Source: Sipunculus nudus
Lineage: Eukaryota > Annelida > Sipuncula > Golfingiida > Sipunculidae
Assembly (NCBI GenBank): GCA_026874595.1
Contig: CM049313.1
Location: 43,368,659 to 43,432,658, forward strand
Reading direction: 5' to 3'
DNA length: 64,000 nucleotides
Shown here: one piece after another, positions 1-59,107 of the stretch
Numbering within the stretch: position 1 is the stretch's first letter
How the letters are laid out: the number at the start of each line of letters is the position of its first letter
The notes under the pieces: generated by a model
Told to the model about the DNA's origin: nothing
Database searches by the model: none
The model's input: only the letters and a program-made list of their open reading frames with translations
Position numbers and translations under genes: made by a program

Positions 1-244
1 CTGAACGTGGTGAAAATTTGCAGTATTTCTTCATGAAAATAGTGAGACTTCACTCAACTTCACTGCAGTTTGGGTCACTCTGGTCTGATGTGTTTTACAC
101 TTTTTTTTTTTTTTTTTCTTTACAGCTTTTCACCATTTGAAAGGCAAATTGGTAATAGAATCAAATTGCTTTGCAGGATTATTTGTGTAGCTTTTCATTC
201 GATAAGCAAAATGGATATTTCATATAATATTGAATTTTTTTCAG

Positions 245-49485
<49,241 letters not shown>

Positions 49486-49558
49486 AGTGTCATGTGACTA
49501 CAATATGTGATTCTATCATGTGACCATCACCACACATACTCACGGGGATGAAGCTAGT

Positions 49559-49566
49559 CTGTGATA
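49559..49566 (+). promoter_or_regulatory. miR-2 family 8-mer target site (K box)
   Basis: CTGTGATA is the exact 8-mer complement of the miR-2/13/11 seed (UAUCACAG), and is the K box of insect Notch-pathway 3' UTRs. It is 74 nt after the stop codon, where even the shorter poly(A) isoform would keep it. A second, weaker TGTGAT is at 49505. The miR-2 family is present in molluscs. Confidence 0.45.
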
Positions 49567-50913
49567 CCCAAGTATTAAATAATGTGCATTCATCAAGGAA
49601 ATATAAAAAGACTGAGCAGGCCAACTAACTCTCTTCTGCAGGAGGAAAAAAAAAAAGAAACTGTTGACCATAAGGTGACCTCAACAACCACATCATTCAG
49701 TACCTCTGTAGACATACTGTTTCATGTCTAAGACAATAAATGCGTCTTCTGGGGCTGAATGAGGAAATTTTTTAAACGGCCAAGAAGATGAGTTTAACGA
49801 GGATTGTTATGGAGGTGGATGTACATACATACTGCCAGATGTGTTGGCATCATTACGATACTAAACTGTGCAGCTTCAGGCTGATACCTTTGTCAAATGC
49901 TGTGTGAGTTATTGCTTTATGTCAGTGGTGACTGTACAGGAAAACAGCTGAAACATAACAATGATATTTGTGTTTCATTGTAGTTGTTTTCCTTCTCTAC
50001 ACATGTCGGCCATTTTACTGACTCAGGTCAATCTATTTGCTGATACGATGCACCTCAAAGCACACCCTGGATACCAGCGACCATGTTTGATATAGAACAG
50101 TTAAAGATACAGGCACTGCCCAATTGACAGTTTTTTCAAACACATGGAGGGTTAGAGAACTGAGATATTATTAGCTGAACACATCAGATTAAATAGATGA
50201 GGCTATGGACATCCAAGTATGTGTTACTGACCTGCAAATCCTACAGCAAGTCTTGGAATACAACATTTTATGGTAAAGCGCACATGTACTCACATGGATA
50301 ACTTAACTGCGTTGAATCATGTAATGATGCTGTTTTGTGATGCAGATGTGTGCTTGCAAGGATCCTGCTGCCAGTTCACATTTTCATGGATCTGTGTTAC
50401 CTGTGGATTAACAGTTAAGCCTACCTGTGTACAGTCTGTTGAACAGTTATGAAAAAAAGTTGATCCAGGTAATGCTTGGTGTATAGCTAGTCTATCCATA
50501 TGAATTGGTGATTATGATTGTGGAACTGGTACTCAGTATGCACTGTCATCTCATTTTGGATTTGTTATGGTTAGACTTCTAAAAGGGGGAGTGGCCCAAA
50601 CGCTATAAGATGGTTAAAGGTGTGCTTACAAATGGAGGATGACTTGATACACCAGAAGGTAGAACAAAAAAAATTAATTTATGTACTTGCGACTTTTAAC
50701 AATGTGAGTGGTGAACCATTTTTCCCTAACAGAGTGGCAGTGTGGCAAATAAAAAGTTCGTACTTGATTATATTTTGGTCAAATTTTTGTGACATTGCTG
50801 TTGCATTTTGGTTATCTTTGGTTTATAACCTTTGTGACAATGTCCTTTAACTGTTCACTGGGTTTAGTAACTGTTGCCATGATGAAGATTTAATAGGACA
50901 CCATGTCACTGTT

Positions 50914-50929
50914 AGGCGCCATCTAGTGT
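50914..50929 (-). promoter_or_regulatory. CTCF-like site near the 3' end of groucho
   Basis: On the minus strand it reads ACACTAGATGGCGCC, one mismatch from the CTCF core CCACTAGATGGCGC. Another close match, ACACTTGGTGGCGCTA, is at 54114-54129 on the plus strand. The two would face outward around the gene's 3' end. Prediction only. Confidence 0.35.
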
Positions 50930-52311
50930 CTGATGGCTGCCACAGGATGCAACTGATGCAGGAATTGACATTTCATGGATAACAATACATATGAAGCACA
51001 AATAGGACACAAAAGATGTTCATGAAAATGTTGAGATAGGATGAATTAATGCAGTTTTCATGAAAACGGAAAAAGGTTGATTTAACACGTCTTGGCTAAA
51101 CCAGGCTGAATTAATTTATGACTTTTTGTTTTATTTTTGTGTGGTTAATGCCAGGTGAATGTGTCTAAAGATGGACAAGGAACTGCTTGAGGGAATTGTA
51201 AAGTATTTACATACGTTGGGAATATTTTTTTATTATTATTTAAGTCGCAGAGAATATGCATCTCAGTCACAAACTTAAAACAAGCACCTGTTGGCAAAGT
51301 ATGCATTGGAAATTCATGTACATCAATTAATCTTTCAAACAGTAATGTCTGTAAACAAGAAAATGTTTCTGTTGATGGGAACATTATGTATTCTGAGTGT
51401 GAATGTTCAGTGATTCTTGAGCAGAAGTAACTACTGTCATACACACTTTTTAAAAGATGTCAGAACACGCATAGATAAATAATTTTATCTGGTTGTCACA
51501 TATGAAAAAATAAGTTCCAGATAGTATTTCATTTTCACAAATTTAAAACCAGGGTAATTTTAGATTTCATTATAATGCTTGGTAAAGTTTGAAAGTAAAG
51601 TATTGTTGGATATAGGAAAGGCCATATTTGAATATGGGATGATATAGATGAGGGGAAAATATATGTACAGATGTATGGAGCACAAACCAGAGATGTAAGA
51701 AATACAGTTGTATAAGTGTCATACATTGATGTTTGCTTTTATTTGTGGAGTTAGCATCAAATATTATTTGCAAAATGTGTTGAAATTAAACCATTGTAGT
51801 CACGTGAACACTTTGTTTTCATTTTCATTTTGAGTTGATACAGCTTCTGGGCAGGCACGATTAGATAAGAGGAGATACTGCCAAACAAATATCAGATGTG
51901 TCACTTATTTCAGTCAGTATATTTTGTTTGACGTGGATTGCCAGGGAGGAGACGTGGCTGTGCACAAACTGATATGTAAATTAGGAATATATCACATTAC
52001 ACTGGTGGCCAATGAGATAGTAGTTGAGTCATGCATGTGTCTCTGATAGGACCAGCTCATTTGATGAAAGTGGGACAGTAGCTTTAGTTCATATGACTAC
52101 AATGGCTGCTGAGATAGTAGGAACAAGTTATGTGACTCCAGTTAGATATTAATAGAATAAGTGACAGACTACCTGCTTTTATTATGAATGTGTGGCGTCC
52201 ATTTGTTATTGTTGCTTTTGCAGGCATGTGGACATCATTTGAGGGAGTCTTTCTGATACTTCAGAAGGCAGGGTGCCATTTTATGTATATAGGTATTCCG
52301 TGAGATTGGTC

Positions 52312-52317
52312 AATAAA
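52312..52317 (+). terminator. gro: Distal poly(A) signal
   Basis: AATAAA, followed 20-40 nt later by a GT-rich element (GCCTGTTTGTATTTC), the usual layout for cleavage and polyadenylation. Sequence character changes soon after, with a G-rich run at about 52425-52438. Confidence 0.5.
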
Positions 52318-52340
52318 TCAGGGATGAAAAACACTTTGCC

Positions 52341-55300
52341 TGTTTGTATTTCTTTGCTTGAAATACTGGATTGAAAATCGGTTGAAAAAATATTACAGAC
52401 CAGTTTAACTTATTCCAAAGAACACGGGGGGAGGGGGGGCTGACCTCGGTTAGCACAGGCATGCACATAAAACCGATTTTAGATGTGTAAATGTTCGAAA
52501 AATATACAGTCGAACGTGAACAAATGCATCTGGAACAAATATCAAAAAAAGATATATGATCACAAATTTATTTAGAACATGATTTGGCTACATTTATTGA
52601 AAAAGTCATCTAAATTTGAACCTTCCTGTGAGAGAAAGAGGGCATTAAAACGGACCAGAAATACTTGCTCCCATCGTGCATATACAAAATTGTGGAAAAT
52701 CCGTGAAATATTACCTAATAAATTAAACGGATGCCACACTGCAGACAAATTATTAATTTCTGCTCGAACATCCATGAATTCTAGTGATTAAAACGGATGC
52801 ACTCAATTAAGACATTGAAATTATAATGGTCATTCGTTGTTAATGTCAAGTTTAAATATAATTCTGGTAGCTTGTGTGGTCATCCCAAACATGCCTCATT
52901 TACATATATGCAAAGTTTTTTTTTTAAATCGACTCCATCTGTTCTTTAAATGTCTAACGCGTGAAAATGTATTTGCATACGAGCAATGTTGAATACAATT
53001 CAATACGAAAGTTCCAACTTTTCAAACAGCGTTTATATTTACGATACATTTTGATATGTATGAGTTTTTAACAAGACTTAGAGGCGCTACCTACATCATT
53101 TTAAGACTTAAAACCAACAAACAATATCAGCCCAGCAGTAATATACAATTTTACAATTTAAAAGATATGAAAATGTGATACAGTTAGACTTGCATTCAAG
53201 TTATCCAACCTATTTAAAAAAAAAATTGCTCAACATGTGTCGCCAATAATTTATTGACTTCCAGTTCGTGTTGGTTTTTTTTAGTCGTAAGTCGTAACCA
53301 ACAGCTGGGCTTCATTGGCCACTTTACCTTGCTTTGATAGCCTATACTGATTTTTATACCCCTTGAAATATCCTTAATGGCAGCAACGTCATAATAAAAA
53401 GATGCCGCAGTTTTAGCCTTTTAAAAGAGCCGTTGTCGATCATGGATCTCTTATGTAGGCGTACTATGGTGGGAAATAGGATCTCGGAAATTTGAATGAA
53501 AGTGACCCCATGTGAATACCATCTCCCCACTGACAACAATGTTAATTCATTCCATCCAAACAAAGGCACCAAGGTATTGTTTTCTTCCATTGGTCGATCG
53601 GGTTACGTCATCGTGGCCCAGTCCGCCCCCAACCTCGCCATATCTTGACGCTACATGAATAGACAAGTGAACAAATTTTTAAACAAAGATCTTCCAATTT
53701 TAATTTTTAAGTCAATCTTTCCAGGAAATTACTCAACAATTTTAAGGATCTCGGCATTACCGATTTAAATAATTTGGTTCCATGGCATTTAAATAAGGAC
53801 CCAACCAGCATAATGCTGGCGCTAGATATATATTAACGTGCTGTTGATTCATATTTGTGAAGTTATAAATGGAAATGTACAGTTGAAATTTTGAATTTGT
53901 GCAGTTCTGCATTTGTTCAAGTCACAGCCTAAAAACCACTCTTATGCTCACGAGTAAATTACTTTATTTTATCTATCACTATAGGTGTATGTGTCTGAGT
54001 ATGATTTTACAAAATTTTGAAATAATATGTAAAGTGTCATATTTTCATAATAATTCAGTGATAATATTTATATAACCGACAGCTGCTTCATAGCCGAGCC
54101 CTCACTATAACGAACACTTGGTGGCGCTACCTGTATTTCTCTTATTTCCACGCTTGTTTTCATCCATTTCTTAGATTGCCAAAAAACAGCAATAGTATGA
54201 GTTTCTCAGGCGTTGTTTCACATAATGTTAGTGTGTGAAACCTTGGATATTTATTGGTCTTGATTTATTTTATCAGTTGCCGAAGACTAGTGGCGCCTCC
54301 TGTATTTTTTTGCCCCATTTTCACGCTTTTACAATTATTGAGAAAGTCAAATTAAAACAATTGGTGTCAGTTCCCATGTGTTTTGATCTAGTGTCTTGAA
54401 ACCTTTTACCTTGGAGACTGTCAGGTTACATAAGTTGTGTAAGTTGCTCAAATTGGATGTGCTACAGGACATATATTGTAATCCATGGATGATAAGGTCA
54501 CCCTTGCCTTTTTTAAATAAATTTCAGACTTGTGTAGTCCCCAAGACAACCATTATCAAGAAGTTGTATGCATCAAGTATCATAGCCTAACTAGAACGTT
54601 AACGTTTGTCGGCTGAGCGTCATGACCCATGGGTCACTTGTTTCCTCTGTCATCTTTCTTTCTATAAATCTAAGTTTAAATTATATTTTGATAAAATATT
54701 AAAAATTTGTATCATAAGTGGGCATAAAATGTAACGCATTTAGAATAATTAAGAATATAATGCGACTATAATTATTTATTTAAGAGGTTTTCTTTTCTAT
54801 TGTCGTAATACATGTATCACGTTTTGCTGCAGATGTCCATTTATTTCTAGCATGCACACCCCATATTGTATTCAGCAGAACCCCGCCAAATGTACGGACA
54901 ACAACGATAGAACTGCGTGTTCCAATCGCATGTGCCCTGAACGAGAAGCAGGCATAATCTCCGGTCCTTGTGACGGGTTAAGAGGTTCAAATTACGATTT
55001 AACGCGATCGTGAAACACTCAAGGGTGAAAAGCTATCCAATAATTACCAAGCAGGCATTATGTTAAAAGCACGTCTCGCTGCGTTCATGCGCGAAGTAAA
55101 ATCAGTTGTTCTGTCAATCTAAGGGCCAGTCACTGCACCGGCGGGATCGGGAGGGCGCCCTTCGTTACTATAAAATCTTTTAATCCGATATAGAACTGAA
55201 ACCAGTCAAAAGGGCACACTAGAGATTTATAGATGCAATGGTCATTAGTGTAATAATTATCAAATTAGTGACGGTTATTTATGTAAAAACAATGCAGCAA

Positions 55301-55520
55301 GTCTTTCGTAGTATTGATTTCGTCGGATCTCATGAAATGCACTCAGAAGCGAATCCATGGGATGGGTCAATAGGGTCAATCCCCAACCCCTCTTTTTTTC
55401 CGGCAGCCGAAACCTTTTTTAAGGGTTCAGACCAATTTTTGCTGCCTGGACCCGCCCTTTTCCGGACCGGGGACCTTTTTCAGGCTTTGTCATTTGTCCT
55501 CGGCTTGACCCTTCCTTTTC
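52341..55520. other. Intergenic, no gene seen
   Basis: AT-rich with no coding similarity. It holds a CTCF-like site at 54114-54129, two diverged copies of a GTGGCGC/TGTATTTxT segment near 54120 and 54290, and an isolated bivalve-repeat end at about 54612-54641. The stretch 55340-55520 is pyrimidine-rich on the + strand and leads into a hAT-like end at 55525. Confidence 0.6.
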
Positions 55521-55524
55521 CTAT

Positions 55525-55544
55525 AAATCCTGGATCCGCCCCTG
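55525..55544 (-). mobile_element. hAT-like transposon terminus
   Basis: On the minus strand it reads CAGGGGCGGATCCAGGATTT, a terminal sequence I recognise from hAT-type elements in many animals (they begin CAGGG). The partner end is not evident, so this is probably a truncated copy. Confidence 0.4.
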
Positions 55545-55910
55545 ACACACACTGTATCACATTTTCCCCGTAGCTTCCTGGTACATTCTTTTTAAATAAT
55601 GGTTCCCCTTTATTGGACAAATGCGCTTACAGGCAATTCACCCCCCATCCCCCCCCCCCCCCGTTCCTACATTAGAGCTACGTGACATCTCACTTTGCCT
55701 CGTATCCACTTTATATATAGTATAACCATGAAGAATGGCCGTTGCTGGGATGTAATATGCAGTCACTGCAACTTACTAAGGTTTAGGTATCGTATAAAAT
55801 CATAATTTTTTTTTTCCCCAGAAAACTACAAGATCATTTTTATACCCACCCTATCATAAAATTGGTGTTGTTGACAGTATATAAATGATAGCATTTTACT
55901 GGTCTTGTAT

Positions 55911-55945
55911 ACCCCACGTGGGGTGTAAACAAACCCGTGCACGTG
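55911..55945. promoter_or_regulatory. Palindromic E-box, forkhead site and second E-box
   Basis: ACCCCACGTGGGGT (55911-55924) is a perfect 14-base palindrome around CACGTG. It runs directly into TGTAAACAAAC (55925-55935, forkhead consensus), then a second CACGTG at 55940-55945. A TATATAAATG stretch lies 30 bp upstream. The density of exact consensus sites suggests a promoter or enhancer, either of the locus or of the LINE copy that follows. Confidence 0.4.
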
Positions 55946-55989
55946 TTGGCCAGAGGGATCCACCACATCCTTCACTTGCTGATTGGCTG

Positions 55990-56530
55990 AAAAATGGACC
56001 CTAAGTGGAGAATCAGATGCAGAGTTTCTTATACCTCAGTGTGAGGTGTTACTGGACTCAGTTCACACCGGTCAGTGTTGATGATGTTTGTATACTCATC
56101 CAATCTTGCCCTAACAAGTTCAACGAACTTGACCCAGTTCTTAAAGTGCTAAGAAAAAATAATGCAGAAGTACTTGCCTATTTCATCTGTAAAATCATAA
56201 ATGTGTCTTTGACGGAAGGACATGTCCCTATCTCTGAAAATGGCACTCCTGCATGATATGCACCATTAATAAAGAAGCCCTCACTGGACCCAAATTACTT
56301 AAAGAATAACCGCCCTGTGTCAAATCTGGCGTTTGTTTCCAAGTTATTGAAGAAAGTGGTTGCAAAGCAACTCAAAAAACATACTGTTGAAAATCACTTA
56401 TCAGAGCCCTTAAAATCGGCCTACCGCGTGGGTCATATACAAAATGATATATATATAGGCCTACTCTTGGTTTTGTCAGAAAAGAAGTCTGTCATTTTGG
56501 TATTATTGGATCTCCCATTTTCCATCGCAC
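55990..56530 (+). mobile_element. Degraded LINE reverse transcriptase (CR1/L2/jockey type)
   Basis: Translation in broken frames shows the RT fingers segment in order: FTPVSVDDV, SCPNKFNELDP, VSLTEGHVPIS, KKPSLDPNYLK, NRPVSNLAFVSKLLKKVVAK, HLSEPLKSAYR and KKSVILVLLDL. A TGA follows the GHVPIS segment, a deletion removes part of the region after SAYR, and the frame ends where the catalytic block should start. No YxDD is present. A dead, 5'-truncated fragment of a non-LTR retrotransposon. Confidence 0.85.
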
Positions 56531-56834
56531 TGCTAGCAGTGTGACTATAATGTCAATTGACTATATATGTGAATGGCATTCAATATACGTATTTCAAAGT
56601 TGTAGAAGCGAGTATATTTAATACATTGACGTTTACATTACATTAGATTGTATTGCATTCCTGTGCATCACATTATATTACAAGGCATGTATAGAACAGA
56701 GCAAAAAAGCAAAAGAGCAAGACAAAAAAATATAAAAAAACAATGGATAATATGCCTTGCATGTTCGGGTGCACGTGCATGAAAGGTGCACCATGTTCAA
56801 CGTGGCCTGCTCAGCGTGTGCACGTCAATCAGTA

Positions 56835-57040
56835 CCGGGGGCGCGGTATGCGGTCTGCGGATTGCGGCAGCAGAACGCGGTATGCGGAATGCGATATAAA
56901 ATCGTGAGGGTCATTTACTTGGTGGGCAGGAATGGGCCCGATGATGCCAAAATGAATAAACAGAAGCGAACATTTTTTTTTTTTTTGCATGAACCGCATA
57001 ACGCTTGTTGCATACCGCATAGTGCCCGGTTAACACAGCT
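56835..57040. repeat. GC-rich inverted repeat built from GCGGTATGCGG motifs
   Basis: The left side has GCGCGGTATGCGGTCTGCGG, ATTGCGG and CGCGGTATGCGGAATGCG. The right side has the reverse-complement words CCGCATAACGC and GCATACCGCATAGTGCCCGG. The intervening 100 bp ends in a run of T (56972-56985). It stands out against AT-rich flanks and could fold into a long hairpin. A possible transposon core; no protein seen. Confidence 0.55.
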
Positions 57041-57130
57041 TGAAGCCATGCCTTATTCCAGTGAAAGTTTATTTATTGCACAATCAAAAACGGGTCAGCC
57101 ATTCTTTAAATCACGCAATCTGCCTGCCTA

Positions 57131-57740
57131 GAATGAAACTGAAAGTCATTAATAACCATCTTGTGCGAACTCAGTGTTTTTTTCGCTGAGCTAGACTTTT
57201 GTCAAGCACTCGATAAGATGTCAGCTGACTTGTACTCTGTGTGCCCGGTAACATCAAAGCCATCACCGAGATCTTGGATGAACTGTGCTCTCATTGTTAT
57301 CCTTTGGTATGGTACAATCAACACCAGTCCACCGCATCGCGGGACGAATCAAAGTCGCCCCTCGCTCGGGACTCAGTACTTGTATGTATCGTTATTACGA
57401 TGTTAGACGTGACTAGCGACTAATTTGGATTACAACGTGTAATTGGAAAGGAAAATCGTCAGCTTAGTGTCGCCATGGCCTACCTCTTGGAGAAGGAACA
57501 AATCAGGTTACAGAGCAAATATTGATGATTAATCTAATCCGGTTAGAATCTCAGCTTCACATACATGCACTGTTAATGTGTTATTTATGCGGATTAAACC
57601 TCACCTTACCACACTGACTCCGTTCATGCCATGTAATCGTATAAAGTTACCATATTACTATCAGGACACCATGCACCGTTATCACATTGTTGTTACTATG
57701 CACCTGCAGCGATTCCAGATTAAAAAACACACACACCAAA
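57131..57740. other. Intergenic, nothing recognised
   Basis: Ordinary sequence between the inverted repeat and the minisatellite. Short open frames only, without similarity or splice context. Confidence 0.5.
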
Positions 57741-58190
57741 TTACGTCATCGATGGTACCAAACCACCATCATCAACCCAATTTCATCATCGATGATACCA
57801 AACCACCGTCATCGACGAAATAACGTCACCGATGGTCCGCTCCCCGGTCATCAACTTAGTTACGTCATTGATGGTACAAAACCGCCACCACCAACCTCAT
57901 TACATCATTGAAAGCTCCATAGCATCGTCATCACATGACGTCTTCGCTGATAACAGACAACCGTCAATCGACCCAATTACGTCATCGGTGGTACCAAACC
58001 ACCGTCGTCAACCCAACTGCGTTATCGCCAACCTTATCAAACAAATTACATCACTGAAAGTAACACAACACTATCACCAACCTATTAAGTCATTCATGGT
58101 ACCAGACCACCGTCATAAGCCCAATTACATCATGTTTTACCTCGCCACCTTTACCATCCAAATAACGTCATCGACGGTTTGCAGGTATTA
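57741..58190 (+). repeat. 40-bp minisatellite with a CRE-like site in most units
   Basis: About eleven diverged units, clearest at 57741, 57781, 57821, 57860, 57900 and 57976. Each begins with a variant of TTACGTCATCGATGGTACC and ends AACCACCGTCATCAACCCAA. TTACGTCA (TGACGTAA on the other strand) is a CRE/ATF-type bZIP site. The open frame through it is a product of the repeat, not a gene. Confidence 0.8.
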
Positions 58191-58660
58191 TGATGCGTGT
58201 TCAATTTTATCTTAAACAATTACCGTAACCTCCTCAGGGGTAACCACACCATGCATCAGTGTCAATCACGTGACCAGCATCACTCCATTTACCCTAACCT
58301 CCTCAAAGTCACCAAGTCATCATATACATTATCACCACCATGCTGGGTGGTGATATCTCCTCACGGGTGACCGATGTACCACAACTCACCAAAGTGAAGT
58401 TACCACAGCAACATCACCACCACCACCATTAGGGTTATGACCTATATATATATATATATGATGCACACGTGACCAACACCAATAACTTCATTGGTTAACT
58501 GTCGCCACACCACCACAGCTTAAACAACACCAGACCATGCACGGTGCACCCTCACCACACGTGACCTACACCACTCACTTTACTGAGTGAAATCAGTAAC
58601 TGTCACCCCACCACAACAGCTTTAACCACACCACACCATGCATGCACCCTAACCACACAC
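58190..58660 (+). repeat. CACC-rich tandem array, unit about 93-100 bp
   Basis: Two clear units start CACGTGACC at 58465 and 58558 and run through CACCACAGCTTAA or CCACAACAGCTTTAA and ACCATGCACGGTGCACC or ACCATGCATGCACC. Earlier sequence from 58200 shows older relatives (ATCACGTGACCAGC at 58264). An (AT)n run sits at 58443-58459. Confidence 0.6.
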
Positions 58661-58680
58661 GTTATCAACATGCGCTATAC

Positions 58681-59107
58681 TGTGGTTGGCTACATTTATT
58701 CGCGAGGTTAATTTTTCGGGATTTTATTTTTTCATTGAGGGTTCCATTTTCGCGATCTTACCATGCAATAACCTACACATTCTTTTTCCATTATCACATT
58801 ATTTTCCTATGCACGATAAATCTTTACAATTTGAAGAGGACCCATTAGAGCGAGCAAAAATTCTTTCCCCCCTAGGCAGATAATATGAAAGATATGATAT
58901 GATATCAGTCTTTTGCTAATCGACTTTTAGACGTAGACAGGCATGGTCCCCTGGATAACATACAAAATGCCAACGGGTCTAGGTTATGAATGACCGTTCA
59001 CCTTTGTAGATAAGACGTCTTATGCACGAATGCTGCATTTTCGCGATAAATTCCAAATGCTCTAATATCGCCAATTTAAACCCCTCGCGAATAAAAAGCC
59101 AACCACA
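58681..59107. mobile_element. Non-autonomous DNA transposon with TIRs (about 427 bp)
   Basis: The left end CTGTGGTTGGCTACATTTAT, then TCGCG, is mirrored by the right end CGCGAATAAAAAGCCAACCA, then CAC. The interior carries several further TTCGCG and CGCGAT words and no transposase. An older copy with the same internal order is at 46110-46535. Superfamily not determined. TA dinucleotides flank the ends, but a target duplication is unclear. Confidence 0.85.

Larger units (their letters stand above)
49486..52340 (+). other. gro: Probable groucho 3' UTR
   Basis: No coding frame with similarity. AATAAA at 49735-49740 could give a short UTR of about 270 nt. A second AATAAA at 52312-52317, followed within 40 nt by GT-rich TGCCTGTTTGTATTTC, would give a UTR of about 2.8 kb, common for TLE genes. 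The start carries a miR-2 seed match (49559). A CTCF-like motif lies at 50914-50929 and a Brd-box AGCTTTA at 52080. The extent is inferred. Confidence 0.55.

Noticed and set aside
53080-54300. Repeated GTGGCGC words as a new tandem element
   Set aside because: Only two or three loose copies. The match at 54114 is better explained as a CTCF-like motif.
56757-57131. 124-codon frame across the GC-rich inverted repeat
   Set aside because: Low-complexity translation of repeated GCGGTATGCGG words, with a Phe run from the T tract.
57832-58215. 127-codon frame in the minisatellite
   Set aside because: The protein is just the 40-bp repeat read through; units are not a multiple of three and keep no pattern.
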